A stretch of DNA of 6,126 bases from Rhizobiaceae bacterium (GTDB taxonomy: Bacteria > Pseudomonadota > Alphaproteobacteria > Rhizobiales > Rhizobiaceae), in NCBI GenBank assembly GCA_028865845.1, contig JAGWJK010000294.1:1-6126 (forward strand), read 5' to 3'. The notes under the pieces were generated by a model. The model saw nothing but the letters and a program-made list of their open reading frames with translations, was not told the origin of the DNA and searched no databases. Of the stretch, positions 1 through 5,896 are shown piece after piece. Positions within the stretch are counted from its first letter, which is position 1, and each line of letters starts with the position of its first letter. Both the position numbers and the translations under genes were made by a program.

Positions 1-596
1 AGCAGCGGTACGAGCCGTGTCTTGTTGCCCTTGCCGGTGATGCGAACGGCCGTCGCGCCGGGGCGCACGTCATCCGCCATCAGATCCAGCGCCTCGGAGA
101 TGCGCAGGCCGCAACCGTAAAGCAGCGTCAGCACGGCGGCGTCGCGGGCGGCGATCCATGGCTCGTCATGCATCTGCGCCTCGTCGCTGACCACGGTGAT
201 GGCCTGAAGGTCGGAGAGTGGCTTCGGCAGGGATTTCGGTTGCTTCGGCGAGCGCACCGCGCCGGCGCCGGCGGCATTCACCAGACCCTTCTTTTCGAGA
301 TACCGCAGCAGAGAACGAAGGCCCGCCAGATTGCGGCCGAGCGACCGCGCGCCGGCGCCATCCTTGCGGCGTGACGCCAGGAAGCCGCGAAAGTCGGCGG
401 GGCGTAGCGCATGGATATCGCGGATCGTCGCCGGGCCACCGAGATGCCCCGTGAGGAAGGTCAGGAACTGCCGCGTGTCACGCTCGTAGGCATCCAGCGT
501 ATGCACCGACAGCCGTCGTTCGTCACCCAGCGCCTCCAGCCAGCAGCCACGCTCCGCCATCAATTCGGGATCAGCGATAATCAGCAGCTCGTTCAG
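1..596 (-). CDS. xerC: Tyrosine recombinase XerC, 5' part (cut by left edge)
   Basis: Site-specific recombinase that, with XerD, resolves chromosome dimers at dif through a tyrosine-DNA intermediate. I translated the minus strand by hand; 198 codons are open from the left edge to 596. The N-terminal SAM-like core-binding domain covers about residues 15-105 (AYERDTRQFLTFL, then GARSLGRNLAGLRSLLRYL). The catalytic domain begins near residue 115. The first catalytic Arg is R165 in LYGCGLRISEAL, and the catalytic beta-hairpin Lys is K189 in ITGKGNKTRLVP; their spacing of 24 matches XerD R148/K172. The remaining His/Arg residues and the Tyr nucleophile lie outside the window. Start: no ATG, GTG or TTG is available between the in-frame upstream TGA and the TTG-ATG pair at codons 12-13. 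CTG at 596-594 is chosen because AAGGGG (609-604) lies 7 bases upstream and the encoded N-terminus (NELLIIADPEL) resembles rhizobial XerC as I recall it. Alternative: ATG at codon 13. The family call is firm; XerC rather than XerD rests on the rhizobial sequence resemblance. Confidence 0.9.
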   Translation of the reverse strand, partial: MNELLIIADPELMAERGCWLEALGDERRLSVHTLDAYERDTRQFLTFLTGHLGGPATIRDIHALRPADFRGFLASRRKDGAGARSLGRNLAGLRSLLRYLEKKGLVNAAGAGAVRSPKQPKSLPKPLSDLQAITVVSDEAQMHDEPWIAARDAAVLTLLYGCGLRISEALDLMADDVRPGATAVRITGKGNKTRLVPL

Positions 597-603
597 TGGA
601 AAA

Positions 604-609
604 CCCCTT
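604..609 (-). promoter_or_regulatory. Shine-Dalgarno of xerC
   Basis: AAGGGG on the minus strand, 7 bases upstream of the CTG codon at 596-594. The position is ideal for initiation at that CTG and much too far from the next usable TTG/ATG pair (about 40 bases). It is the main sequence evidence for a non-ATG start. Confidence 0.5.
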
Positions 610-650
610 GAAATCCAAAATCATTCTGCCACTTTGAGGGAGGGAAGGTT

Positions 651-710
651 ATGGAATCGCTAACACTCCTGCAGCACCCGTCCGCTTTTGGGGTGCCGGG
701 GACGCGGTAG
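651..710 (+). CDS. Possible 19-residue leader ORF
   Basis: Short ORF encoding MESLTLLQHPSAFGVPGTR and ending in TAG at 708-710. It is preceded by a purine run (636-648, GAGGGAGGGAAGG) giving several good Shine-Dalgarno matches, for example AGGG at 641-644, 6 bases from the ATG. It lies in the divergent gap upstream of the acyltransferase gene on the same strand. Its stop codon coincides with the left arm of an inverted repeat (708-714 with 761-767), an arrangement seen in translation-controlled leaders. No regulatory run of one amino acid is present, and I do not recognise the peptide. A chance ORF is quite possible; only conservation or ribosome profiling would settle it. Confidence 0.25.
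   Translation: MESLTLLQHPSAFGVPGTR
674..696. repeat. Inverted repeat (6-bp stem) in the intergenic region
   Basis: GCACCC (674-679) pairs exactly with GGGTGC (691-696) across an 11-base loop. No T tract follows on either strand, so it is not a standard intrinsic terminator. It falls within the possible leader ORF at 651-710. It may be a minor RNA hairpin or chance. Confidence 0.25.
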
Positions 711-715
711 CTCTT

Positions 716-745
716 TTGAAACTGCGCATGAGCCGTTGCTTAAAT
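716..745 (+). promoter_or_regulatory. Candidate sigma70-type promoter for the acyltransferase operon
   Basis: A -35-like TTGAAA (716-721, five of six matches to TTGACA) is followed after 18 bases by a -10-like TTAAAT (740-745, four of six matches to TATAAT). Transcription would start near 752, giving a leader of about 90 bases before the ATG at 842. The -10 element lies inside the left arm of the palindrome at 739-760, as expected of a repressor-controlled promoter. This is pattern matching only. Confidence 0.3.
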
Positions 746-760
746 TGAATCCGATTTAAG
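739..760. promoter_or_regulatory. 22-bp imperfect palindrome, operator-like
   Basis: CTTAAAT (739-745) and ATTTAAG (754-760) are perfect inverted 7-mers separated by 8 bases (TGAATCCG). Across the whole 22 bp, 9 of 11 symmetric pairs match. The centre lies at 749/750, about where a transcript from the candidate promoter at 716-745 would begin. Length, symmetry and position suit a dimeric helix-turn-helix repressor site. It could also form an RNA hairpin in a longer transcript. No regulator gene is visible in the window, and I do not recognise the motif. Confidence 0.4.
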
Positions 761-841
761 AGAGCTATGCGCGAGGCGTTTTGTCATGCTTCGATCATAT
801 TCGATTGCGATAGAATATAACCCAACCATCCAGGATAGTTC

Positions 842-1798
842 ATGGCACGTCGCGGTTCGATAACTGCATTAGGGCAGCTTGCGGAAGCGATCGCTTTGGT
901 ATCCCAGGGACAGCCGGGGCATATCGTCGATACGCTGATTGCAGAGCGCGGACAAAAGATCGTCCGCAACCCGTTCTGGCCCATCATGCGGCCGTTTCTC
1001 TACACGCTTCTGCGCTACAACAAAGCAATCGAATTCGCGAACGCGGTCGCCAATATCACCGGCTTCCAATGTTTCGAATATATGAGCGATCTATTGCGGC
1101 TCGATATTCAGGTTGCCAATGTCGAGCGCATCCCGGCCGCGGGTGGTTTCATCCTTGTCAGCAACCATCCGACCGGCATCGCCGATGGGGTGGCTGTGTT
1201 CGACCTGCTGAAAGAGCGCCGCCCCGACATGATGGTCTTCGCCAATCGCGATGCCGTGCGCGTCAATCCGCGTTTCGCCGAGATGATCATCCCGGTCGAG
1301 TGGCGTGAGGAATACAAGAGCAAGCTGAAGACTCGCGAGACGCTGCAGCTGACCAACCGCGCCGTTGCCGAAGGCAAGGTGACCGTGCTTTTCCCCTCCG
1401 GTCGCATCGCCTATTGGGCAAACGGCAAGCTCAACGAGCGGCCGTGGAAGACGTCGGCCGTCGGACTGGCGCGGAAATACAATCTGCCGATCCTTCCCGT
1501 TCATCTGACCGCACGCAATTCCGGGCTGTTCTACTGGTTCGCCAAGTGGTCGACGGAACTGCGCGACATGACCGTGTTCCACGAGCTTCTGAACAAGCGC
1601 GGCGACCGTTTCGAATTCCAGATCGGCAATCTCATCCCGGTCGACCAGCTGGACGGCGACGTCAACGATGTGACGAAGGCGCTGGAAAAACACACGGTGT
1701 TCGATCTGGCGGCGGACGGAAATGCGGTGTTCACGCCGGTGAGCGCCCCGACAGTGGCAGCGGATCCGGCTGCGGCGGTAGAGGAACAGTCCGCCTAG
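842..1798 (+). CDS. PlsC-like lysophospholipid acyltransferase family protein (hemolysin-type)
   Basis: A 318-residue protein of the glycerophosphate/lysophospholipid acyltransferase superfamily, which moves acyl groups from acyl-CoA or acyl-ACP to lysolipids at the inner face of the membrane. Visible blocks in order: I, ILVSNHPTGIADG (H109...D115); II, MMVFANRDAVRVNPRF (about 130-145); III, VLFPSGR (F184-R188); IV, LPILPVHLTARNSG (about 216-229). His and Asp are spaced HX5D rather than the HX4D of PlsC, and block III has Ser where PlsC has the Glu of FPEGTR. Both are typical of the hemolysin-like/ornithine-lipid branch, as I recall it. There is no clear signal peptide. The C-terminus (about 300-318) is an Ala/Glu-rich tail that is probably disordered. 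Start ATG 842 has AGGA (832-835) 6 bases upstream. It is the first gene of a probable run with the GNAT gene 30 bases downstream. The substrate cannot be told from sequence. Confidence 0.85.
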   Translation: MARRGSITALGQLAEAIALVSQGQPGHIVDTLIAERGQKIVRNPFWPIMRPFLYTLLRYNKAIEFANAVANITGFQCFEYMSDLLRLDIQVANVERIPAAGGFILVSNHPTGIADGVAVFDLLKERRPDMMVFANRDAVRVNPRFAEMIIPVEWREEYKSKLKTRETLQLTNRAVAEGKVTVLFPSGRIAYWANGKLNERPWKTSAVGLARKYNLPILPVHLTARNSGLFYWFAKWSTELRDMTVFHELLNKRGDRFEFQIGNLIPVDQLDGDVNDVTKALEKHTVFDLAADGNAVFTPVSAPTVAADPAAAVEEQSA

Positions 1799-1828
1799 GA
1801 CCGCAATCCATTCTGGAGCGTCGAGCCG

Positions 1829-2275
1829 ATGGCGCTGATGATCGAAGTCAGCCATGTTTCGAGCGATTTGCCTGAGGGACTGTCTTCGCTTGCAATGGAA
1901 GCGCGGCGTGAAGGCTATCGCTTCGTCGATCGGTTAGTCGACGAGTGGGTGGACGGCCGCAATCGTTTCGACCGAAACGGCGAGCGCCTGATGATGGCTA
2001 ATATCGACGGAAGTCTCGTCGCCATCGGCGGCCTGACGATAGAGCCGGCCATGACAGAAGCGCTTCGGATGCGACGCTTCTACGTTCATCCTTCCTATCG
2101 GGGACAGGGGATCGGCGGTTTGCTGGCGCGCGAATTGCTGGAGCACGCTCGGCACGCAACGAACCAGGTCACCGTCAATGCGGGCACGGTGGGCGCCGCG
2201 GCATTCTGGCAGAAGCTCGGCTTCCAGCTGTGCGAACGGGACGGATATTCGCATATTTTGCGGCTTGCGGAATGA
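1829..2275 (+). CDS. GNAT family N-acetyltransferase
   Basis: A 148-residue single-domain GNAT protein, expected to transfer acetyl from acetyl-CoA to an amine. Motif A is clear: beta strand RMRRFYVHPSY, then the pyrophosphate-binding loop R91-G-Q-G-I-G-G97 and helix LLARELLEHA. Motif B follows as a segment containing AAAFWQKLGFQLCERDGYSHILRL, typical of the C-terminal AxxFYxKxGF block with Trp in place of Tyr. The N-terminal half (EARREGYRFVDRLVDEW) forms the acceptor side and gives no hint of substrate. Start ATG 1829 has GGAG (1815-1818) 10 bases upstream; an in-frame ATG at 1838 is possible. It follows the acyltransferase stop by 30 bases, so co-transcription is likely. It could be a small-molecule or a protein acetyltransferase. 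Confidence 0.88.
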   Translation: MALMIEVSHVSSDLPEGLSSLAMEARREGYRFVDRLVDEWVDGRNRFDRNGERLMMANIDGSLVAIGGLTIEPAMTEALRMRRFYVHPSYRGQGIGGLLARELLEHARHATNQVTVNAGTVGAAAFWQKLGFQLCERDGYSHILRLAE

Positions 2276-2359
2276 CGTGCTTCGGCGGCGATGATCGAGC
2301 GCTGGCATAAAGCGTGCAGGGGCGTTTTCTCGGCGAGTGAAATAGACTAGGCCTTCTTT

Positions 2360-3499
2360 ATGCAACTCCGGTCCATGTTTGCCCAGAATTACCGATCTCT
2401 TCGCTCGATCCGTATGGATCTGTCGGGCGTCAACCTGTTCATCGGTGAGAACGGCGTCGGCAAATCCAATCTTTATCGCGCGCTGCAGCTGGTGCAGGCG
2501 GCAGCGCGGGGACGGCTGGCGAACGAGATTTCCGGCGAAGGCGGAATGTTTTCGGTTCTGTGGTCCGGCGAGCGGCGCAGGCATGAATCGACCCGCATCC
2601 GCTTCGACGTCGAATTGATGGATATGGAGCGGGCCGCCACCTTTCGCTATTGGGTGGAGGCCGGCATGCGACCGCCCGTGGCCGCGGCCGGTTTTCCGCT
2701 GGAGCCGCAGGTCAAGGCGGAGGAACTCGTTGTCGAGACCGGCCGGCGCGCCGTGACCGTGATGAAGCGCAACGGCCCCGGCATTTCGGTGCGCGGCGAC
2801 AACGGCCGCATGCAACAGCATCGCGAGCAGCCGCTGACGTCGGAAACGGCGATCGCGCTGCTCGGCGACGCCGGTTACTATCCTGAAGTCAGCACGTTCC
2901 GGCGTGCCGTCGATGCCTGGCGATTCTTTCATGGTTTTCGCACTGACCGGGCCTCGCCGCTGCGCGCGCCGTGCCTCGCGGTCACCGCGCCGCTGTTGGA
3001 TGAGGACGGCGCCAATATTGCCGCGGTGTTCGCCACCCTTGTCCATACCCGCCAAGATACGGTCGAGCTTGACCATGTCGTCGCTGCCGCTCTGGGTGGC
3101 GCCCGTCTCGTCGTTCCCGAGCCACAGGAGATGGCGGAATTCGGATTGATGCTGCCGGAATTTCCCAACCGTGTCTTTCAGCCGCGCGAGCTTTCCGACG
3201 GGCAGCTTCGGTTTCTCGGGCTTGCCGCCGCGCTGATGTCCTATCGCCTGCCGCCCTTGATCGCACTCAACGAACCCGAGGCAAGCCTCCACCCGGATAT
3301 GCTCGGCCCGCTGGCAGAGATGATTGCCCAGGCGGCGCAGACAAGCCAGGTCTGGATCGTCACCCATTCCGAAGCGCTGGCCGAAGCTGTCCGTCAGCGT
3401 TGCGGCGTCCGGCCGAGACGCGTCATCCGCGAAAACGGCGCCACCTGGATCGACGGCATGCGGATCACCGGGGTGGTGGACGACGAGGATGAGGACTAG
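2360..3499 (+). CDS. RecF/OLD-like AAA family ATPase
   Basis: A 379-residue ABC/SMC-type ATPase resembling the group of predicted ATPases called RecF-like (COG4637 type, assigned from memory). The N-terminus FAQNYRSLRSIRMDLSGVNLFIG is the usual RecF/SMC lead-in. Walker A is GENGVGKSN with K35. The middle (about 60-260) holds no long coiled coil or zinc hook, unlike Rad50. The ABC signature is LSDGQLRFL (278-286), Walker B is LIALNEPEASLHP with catalytic-type E305, and the switch His is H336 in IVTHSEAL. Asn304 occupies the usual Walker B Asp position. No TOPRIM nuclease domain is present, so it is not an OLD nuclease. The C-terminus ends in an acidic run (VVDDEDED). The Shine-Dalgarno is weak (TAGG 2348-2351, 8 bases before ATG). 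It lies 84 bases after the GNAT gene and just before priA. A role in DNA metabolism is a guess from family and neighbour; the family function is not established. Confidence 0.85.
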   Translation: MQLRSMFAQNYRSLRSIRMDLSGVNLFIGENGVGKSNLYRALQLVQAAARGRLANEISGEGGMFSVLWSGERRRHESTRIRFDVELMDMERAATFRYWVEAGMRPPVAAAGFPLEPQVKAEELVVETGRRAVTVMKRNGPGISVRGDNGRMQQHREQPLTSETAIALLGDAGYYPEVSTFRRAVDAWRFFHGFRTDRASPLRAPCLAVTAPLLDEDGANIAAVFATLVHTRQDTVELDHVVAAALGGARLVVPEPQEMAEFGLMLPEFPNRVFQPRELSDGQLRFLGLAAALMSYRLPPLIALNEPEASLHPDMLGPLAEMIAQAAQTSQVWIVTHSEALAEAVRQRCGVRPRRVIRENGATWIDGMRITGVVDDEDED

Positions 3500-3525
3500 G
3501 AACAAGTTGGCAACATGGGTTTTCT

Positions 3526-3539
3526 TTTGCCGCGGCAAA
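3526..3539. promoter_or_regulatory. Perfect 14-bp palindrome at the priA start
   Basis: TTTGCCGCGGCAAA is its own reverse complement and includes a CCGCGG core. As RNA it can fold into a hairpin with a CGCG loop, and the stem extends with a G-U and C-G pair so that 3523-3530 faces 3535-3542. The AAAGGG at 3537-3542 would then be buried in the 3' arm. It lies between the two candidate PriA start codons (3515 and 3557), so it is either untranslated leader or codons 4-9 of a longer protein. Confidence 0.4.
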
Positions 3540-3556
3540 GGGCATGGTCTGCCGCG

Positions 3557-5788
3557 ATGAGTAAAGATTCGTCCAGCCTGTTTGGCGCGCTGTTCGACGC
3601 GCCGACCGCAACCCCTGCCATGAGCCGCACGGTTCCGGTGCTGGTGCCGATGCCGGCGCCGAAGCCCTATTCCTATGCTGTGCCTGACGGCATGGCGGTC
3701 GAGCCTGGCTCGGTCGTGCAGGTTCCCCTGGGGCCGCGGCAGGTGATCGGCGTCGTCTGGGACGGCGGCGATGACGGTGGCGTCGATCCAAAGAAGCTCC
3801 GGCCGATCACCCATGTCTTCGATTGCCCGCCGCTCACCAAGGAAATGCGCGATTTCGTTGATTGGGTGGCCGCCTATACGCTATCGCCACCCGGGCTCGT
3901 GGCGCGCATGGCGCTTCGCGCGCCCGCCGCTTTCGATCCGGAGCCGATGGTCGAGGGCTTGCGTTTCATCGGCGGCTCGCCGGAACGGCTGACGCCGGCG
4001 CGCGCGCGGGTCATGGAGATGGCGGCCGACGGCCTTTCCTGGACGCGCATCGGTCTCGCGCATGCGGCCGGTGTCTCGACCAGCGTCGTCGACGGGCTGA
4101 TCGCCCAGGGTATTTTCGAGACGATCTTCCTGCCGCCGCCGCCGGTCGTTGCCAAGCCCGATCCGGATTTCGTGGCCTCGCGCCTCGAAGGACCGCAGCG
4201 CGAGGCGGCCGACGAGATCCTGGCAGAGGTAAAGAAGGGCGAATTCGCGGTCTCGCTGATCGACGGCGTTACCGGCTCGGGCAAGACGGAGGTTTATTTC
4301 GAGGCGATCGCTGAGACGCTGAGGCGCGGCAAGCAGGTGCTGATCCTCCTGCCGGAAATTGCGCTGACGGCAAGTTTCCTCGAGCGTTTTCAGGATCGCT
4401 TCGGCGCCAAGCCGGCCGAATGGCATTCCGATCTCGCTCCCCGCATGCGCGAAAAGGTCTGGCGACAGGCGGTGACCGGCGAGGTGCGGGTTGTTGCCGG
4501 CGCCCGCTCTGCGCTGTTCCTGCCGTTCGAGGATCTCGGGCTGATCATCGTCGACGAGGAACACGACCCCGCCTACAAGCAGGAAGATCGCGTCTACTAC
4601 AATGCGCGCGACATGGCGGTCGTGCGCGGACGAATCGGCGATTTTCCCATCGTGCTGGTTTCGGCGACGCCGTCGGTTGAAAGCCAGGTGAACGGGCAGA
4701 ACGGCCGCTACAGCACCATTCACCTGCCGACCCGATTTGGCGACGCGGCGATGCCGGACCTGCATCTGGTCGACATGCGTCGCCACGCGCCGGAGCGCGG
4801 CGGCTTTCTCTCGCCGGTGCTGATCAGGGCAATCGGCAAGACGGTGGAGAAGGGTGAACAATCGCTGCTCTTCTTGAACAGGCGCGGCTATGCGCCGTTG
4901 ACGCTCTGCCGTGTCTGCGGCCACCGTTTCCAATGCCCGCAATGTTCGAGCTGGCTGGTCGAGCATCGTTTTCGCGGACAGATCCAGTGCCATCAATGCG
5001 GCTATGCCGAGCGGACGCCCGAGGCATGTCCGGAATGCGGCACCTTCGACCATCTCGTCGCCTGCGGGCCAGGCGTCGAGCGCATCGCCGAAGAGGTGGA
5101 ACGCCACTTTCCCGACGCGCGGACGATCGTGCTTTCCTCCGATATCATGGGTGGCGTCAAGCGGCTGAGGCTAGAACTCGATGCCATCGCCAAGGGCGAG
5201 GCCGATATCGTCATCGGCACGCAGCTCGTCGCCAAGGGTCATAATTTTCCGCTGATGACGCTGGTCGGTATCGTCGATGCCGATCTGGGTCTCGCAAACG
5301 GCGATCCGCGCGCGGCCGAGCGGACGTTCCAGCTGTTGTCGCAGGTCACCGGCCGCGCCGGACGGACTGGCCTCAAGAGCCACGGCCTGCTGCAGACCTA
5401 TCAGCCGCAGCATCCGGTGATGCAGGCGATCGTATCCGGCGATGCCAGCGCCTTCTACGAGCGGGAAATATCCGAGCGGGAAAGAGCGATACTGCCGCCG
5501 TTCGGGCGATTGGCTTCGATCATCGTCTCGGCCGAAACCCGCCACGATGCCGAAACCCATGCCCGCGGCATGCGCAGTGCCGCGCCACAGGTTCAGGGGA
5601 TTGCCGTTCTCGGGCCGGCCGAGGCGCCGCTTGCCATCGTGCGCGGCAGACACCGCTTCCGCCTGCTCGTCCACGGACGGCGCAATTCCGATATGCAGGG
5701 TTTTCTGCGCGCGATGCTGTCACAATCGCCGAAGGAGCGCGGCTCCGTGCATGTGCAGCTCGATATCGATCCGCAGAGCTTTCTGTGA
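3557..5788 (+). CDS. priA: Primosomal protein N' (replication restart helicase PriA)
   Basis: A 3'-5' superfamily 2 DNA helicase that recognises stalled forks and D-loops and starts reloading of DnaB. It has 743 residues from this start (E. coli PriA is about 730). The 3'-DNA-end binding domain is at about 22-120 (VPVLVPMPAPKPYSYAVPDGM), and a winged helix follows at about 145-190 (LTPARARVMEMAADGLS). Walker A is GVTGSGKT with K243, Walker B is DEEH at 333-336 followed by DPAYKQED, and motif III is VSATPS. The zinc region has all eight cysteines (451, 454, 460, 463, 478, 481, 491, 494). Motif V/VI is IGTQLVAKGHNFP to QVTGRAGR. Start: ATG 3557 (MSKDSSSLFGALFDAP) is preferred because the 14 codons before it look unlike the rest of the gene (third-position GC about 57%, AGG and TTG codons). 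The in-frame ATG at 3515 has a better though distant Shine-Dalgarno (AGGA 3498-3501, 12 bases). The conserved core begins only near residue 22. The gap to the ATPase gene is short, so co-transcription is likely. Confidence 0.96.
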   Translation: MSKDSSSLFGALFDAPTATPAMSRTVPVLVPMPAPKPYSYAVPDGMAVEPGSVVQVPLGPRQVIGVVWDGGDDGGVDPKKLRPITHVFDCPPLTKEMRDFVDWVAAYTLSPPGLVARMALRAPAAFDPEPMVEGLRFIGGSPERLTPARARVMEMAADGLSWTRIGLAHAAGVSTSVVDGLIAQGIFETIFLPPPPVVAKPDPDFVASRLEGPQREAADEILAEVKKGEFAVSLIDGVTGSGKTEVYFEAIAETLRRGKQVLILLPEIALTASFLERFQDRFGAKPAEWHSDLAPRMREKVWRQAVTGEVRVVAGARSALFLPFEDLGLIIVDEEHDPAYKQEDRVYYNARDMAVVRGRIGDFPIVLVSATPSVESQVNGQNGRYSTIHLPTRFGDAAMPDLHLVDMRRHAPERGGFLSPVLIRAIGKTVEKGEQSLLFLNRRGYAPLTLCRVCGHRFQCPQCSSWLVEHRFRGQIQCHQCGYAERTPEACPECGTFDHLVACGPGVERIAEEVERHFPDARTIVLSSDIMGGVKRLRLELDAIAKGEADIVIGTQLVAKGHNFPLMTLVGIVDADLGLANGDPRAAERTFQLLSQVTGRAGRTGLKSHGLLQTYQPQHPVMQAIVSGDASAFYEREISERERAILPPFGRLASIIVSAETRHDAETHARGMRSAAPQVQGIAVLGPAEAPLAIVRGRHRFRLLVHGRRNSDMQGFLRAMLSQSPKERGSVHVQLDIDPQSFL

Positions 5789-5790
5789 TT

Positions 5791-5828
5791 GGCGGATTAA
5801 CCGGCCGTTCGCCATCTTCCCCTTTTCC
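5791..5828 (+). terminator. Weak terminator candidate after priA
   Basis: GGCGGA (5791-5796) can pair with TTCGCC (5808-5813) as a 6-bp stem with one G-U pair and an 11-base loop. A pyrimidine-rich run with a TTTT follows (5814-5828). It begins two bases after the priA stop. The T tract is interrupted by C residues, so termination would be inefficient at best. Confidence 0.25.
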
Positions 5829-5864
5829 GCCGCTTCATGTCATAAGTCGCCTCGCGGCGCACAG

Positions 5865-5887
5865 TGATTTGGCCCGGACTGATTTGG
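5865..5887 (+). repeat. Direct repeat TGATTTGG, 15-bp period
   Basis: TGATTTGG occurs at 5865-5872 and again at 5880-5887, just upstream of the ATG at 5897. The second copy runs into the Shine-Dalgarno GGGGA (5886-5890). It may be a small duplication or part of a binding site. The rest of the 108-bp gap shows only a 4-bp hairpin (CGCC 5848-5851, GGCG 5856-5859). Confidence 0.3.
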
Positions 5888-5896
5888 GGACGAACG

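Noticed and set aside
168..611. Plus-strand ORFs of 66-78 codons opposite xerC
   Set aside because: The minus strand reads continuously as XerC with catalytic R165 and K189; the plus-strand frames overlap one another and have no family features.
790..805. TTCGAT repeated with a 10-bp period (790-795 and 800-805)
   Set aside because: Two six-base copies are too short to separate from chance, although the helical-turn spacing is suggestive.
811..816. TAGAAT as a -10 element close to the acyltransferase start
   Set aside because: It matches five of six consensus bases, but no acceptable -35 lies 16-18 bases upstream. The candidate at 716-745 has a better pair of elements. It cannot be excluded as a secondary promoter.
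1091..1855. Minus-strand ORF of 254 codons opposite the acyltransferase
   Set aside because: The plus strand carries recognisable acyltransferase blocks in order; the antisense product is His/Arg-rich without a domain.
2276..2359. Possible separate promoter or terminator between the GNAT and ATPase genes
   Set aside because: No convincing -35/-10 pair or stem with T tract was found; only a 4-bp stem around 2309-2323.
1934..3814. Minus-strand ORF of 626 codons running antisense to three genes
   Set aside because: It lies opposite the GNAT, ATPase and priA genes, all of which have clear family motifs. Its translation is rich in Arg, His and Gly with no recognisable domain, as expected for the reverse strand of high-GC coding DNA.
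3881..5107. Minus-strand ORF of 408 codons inside priA
   Set aside because: Fully antisense to the conserved helicase domain; no motif, no plausible independent start signal, and shadow-type composition.
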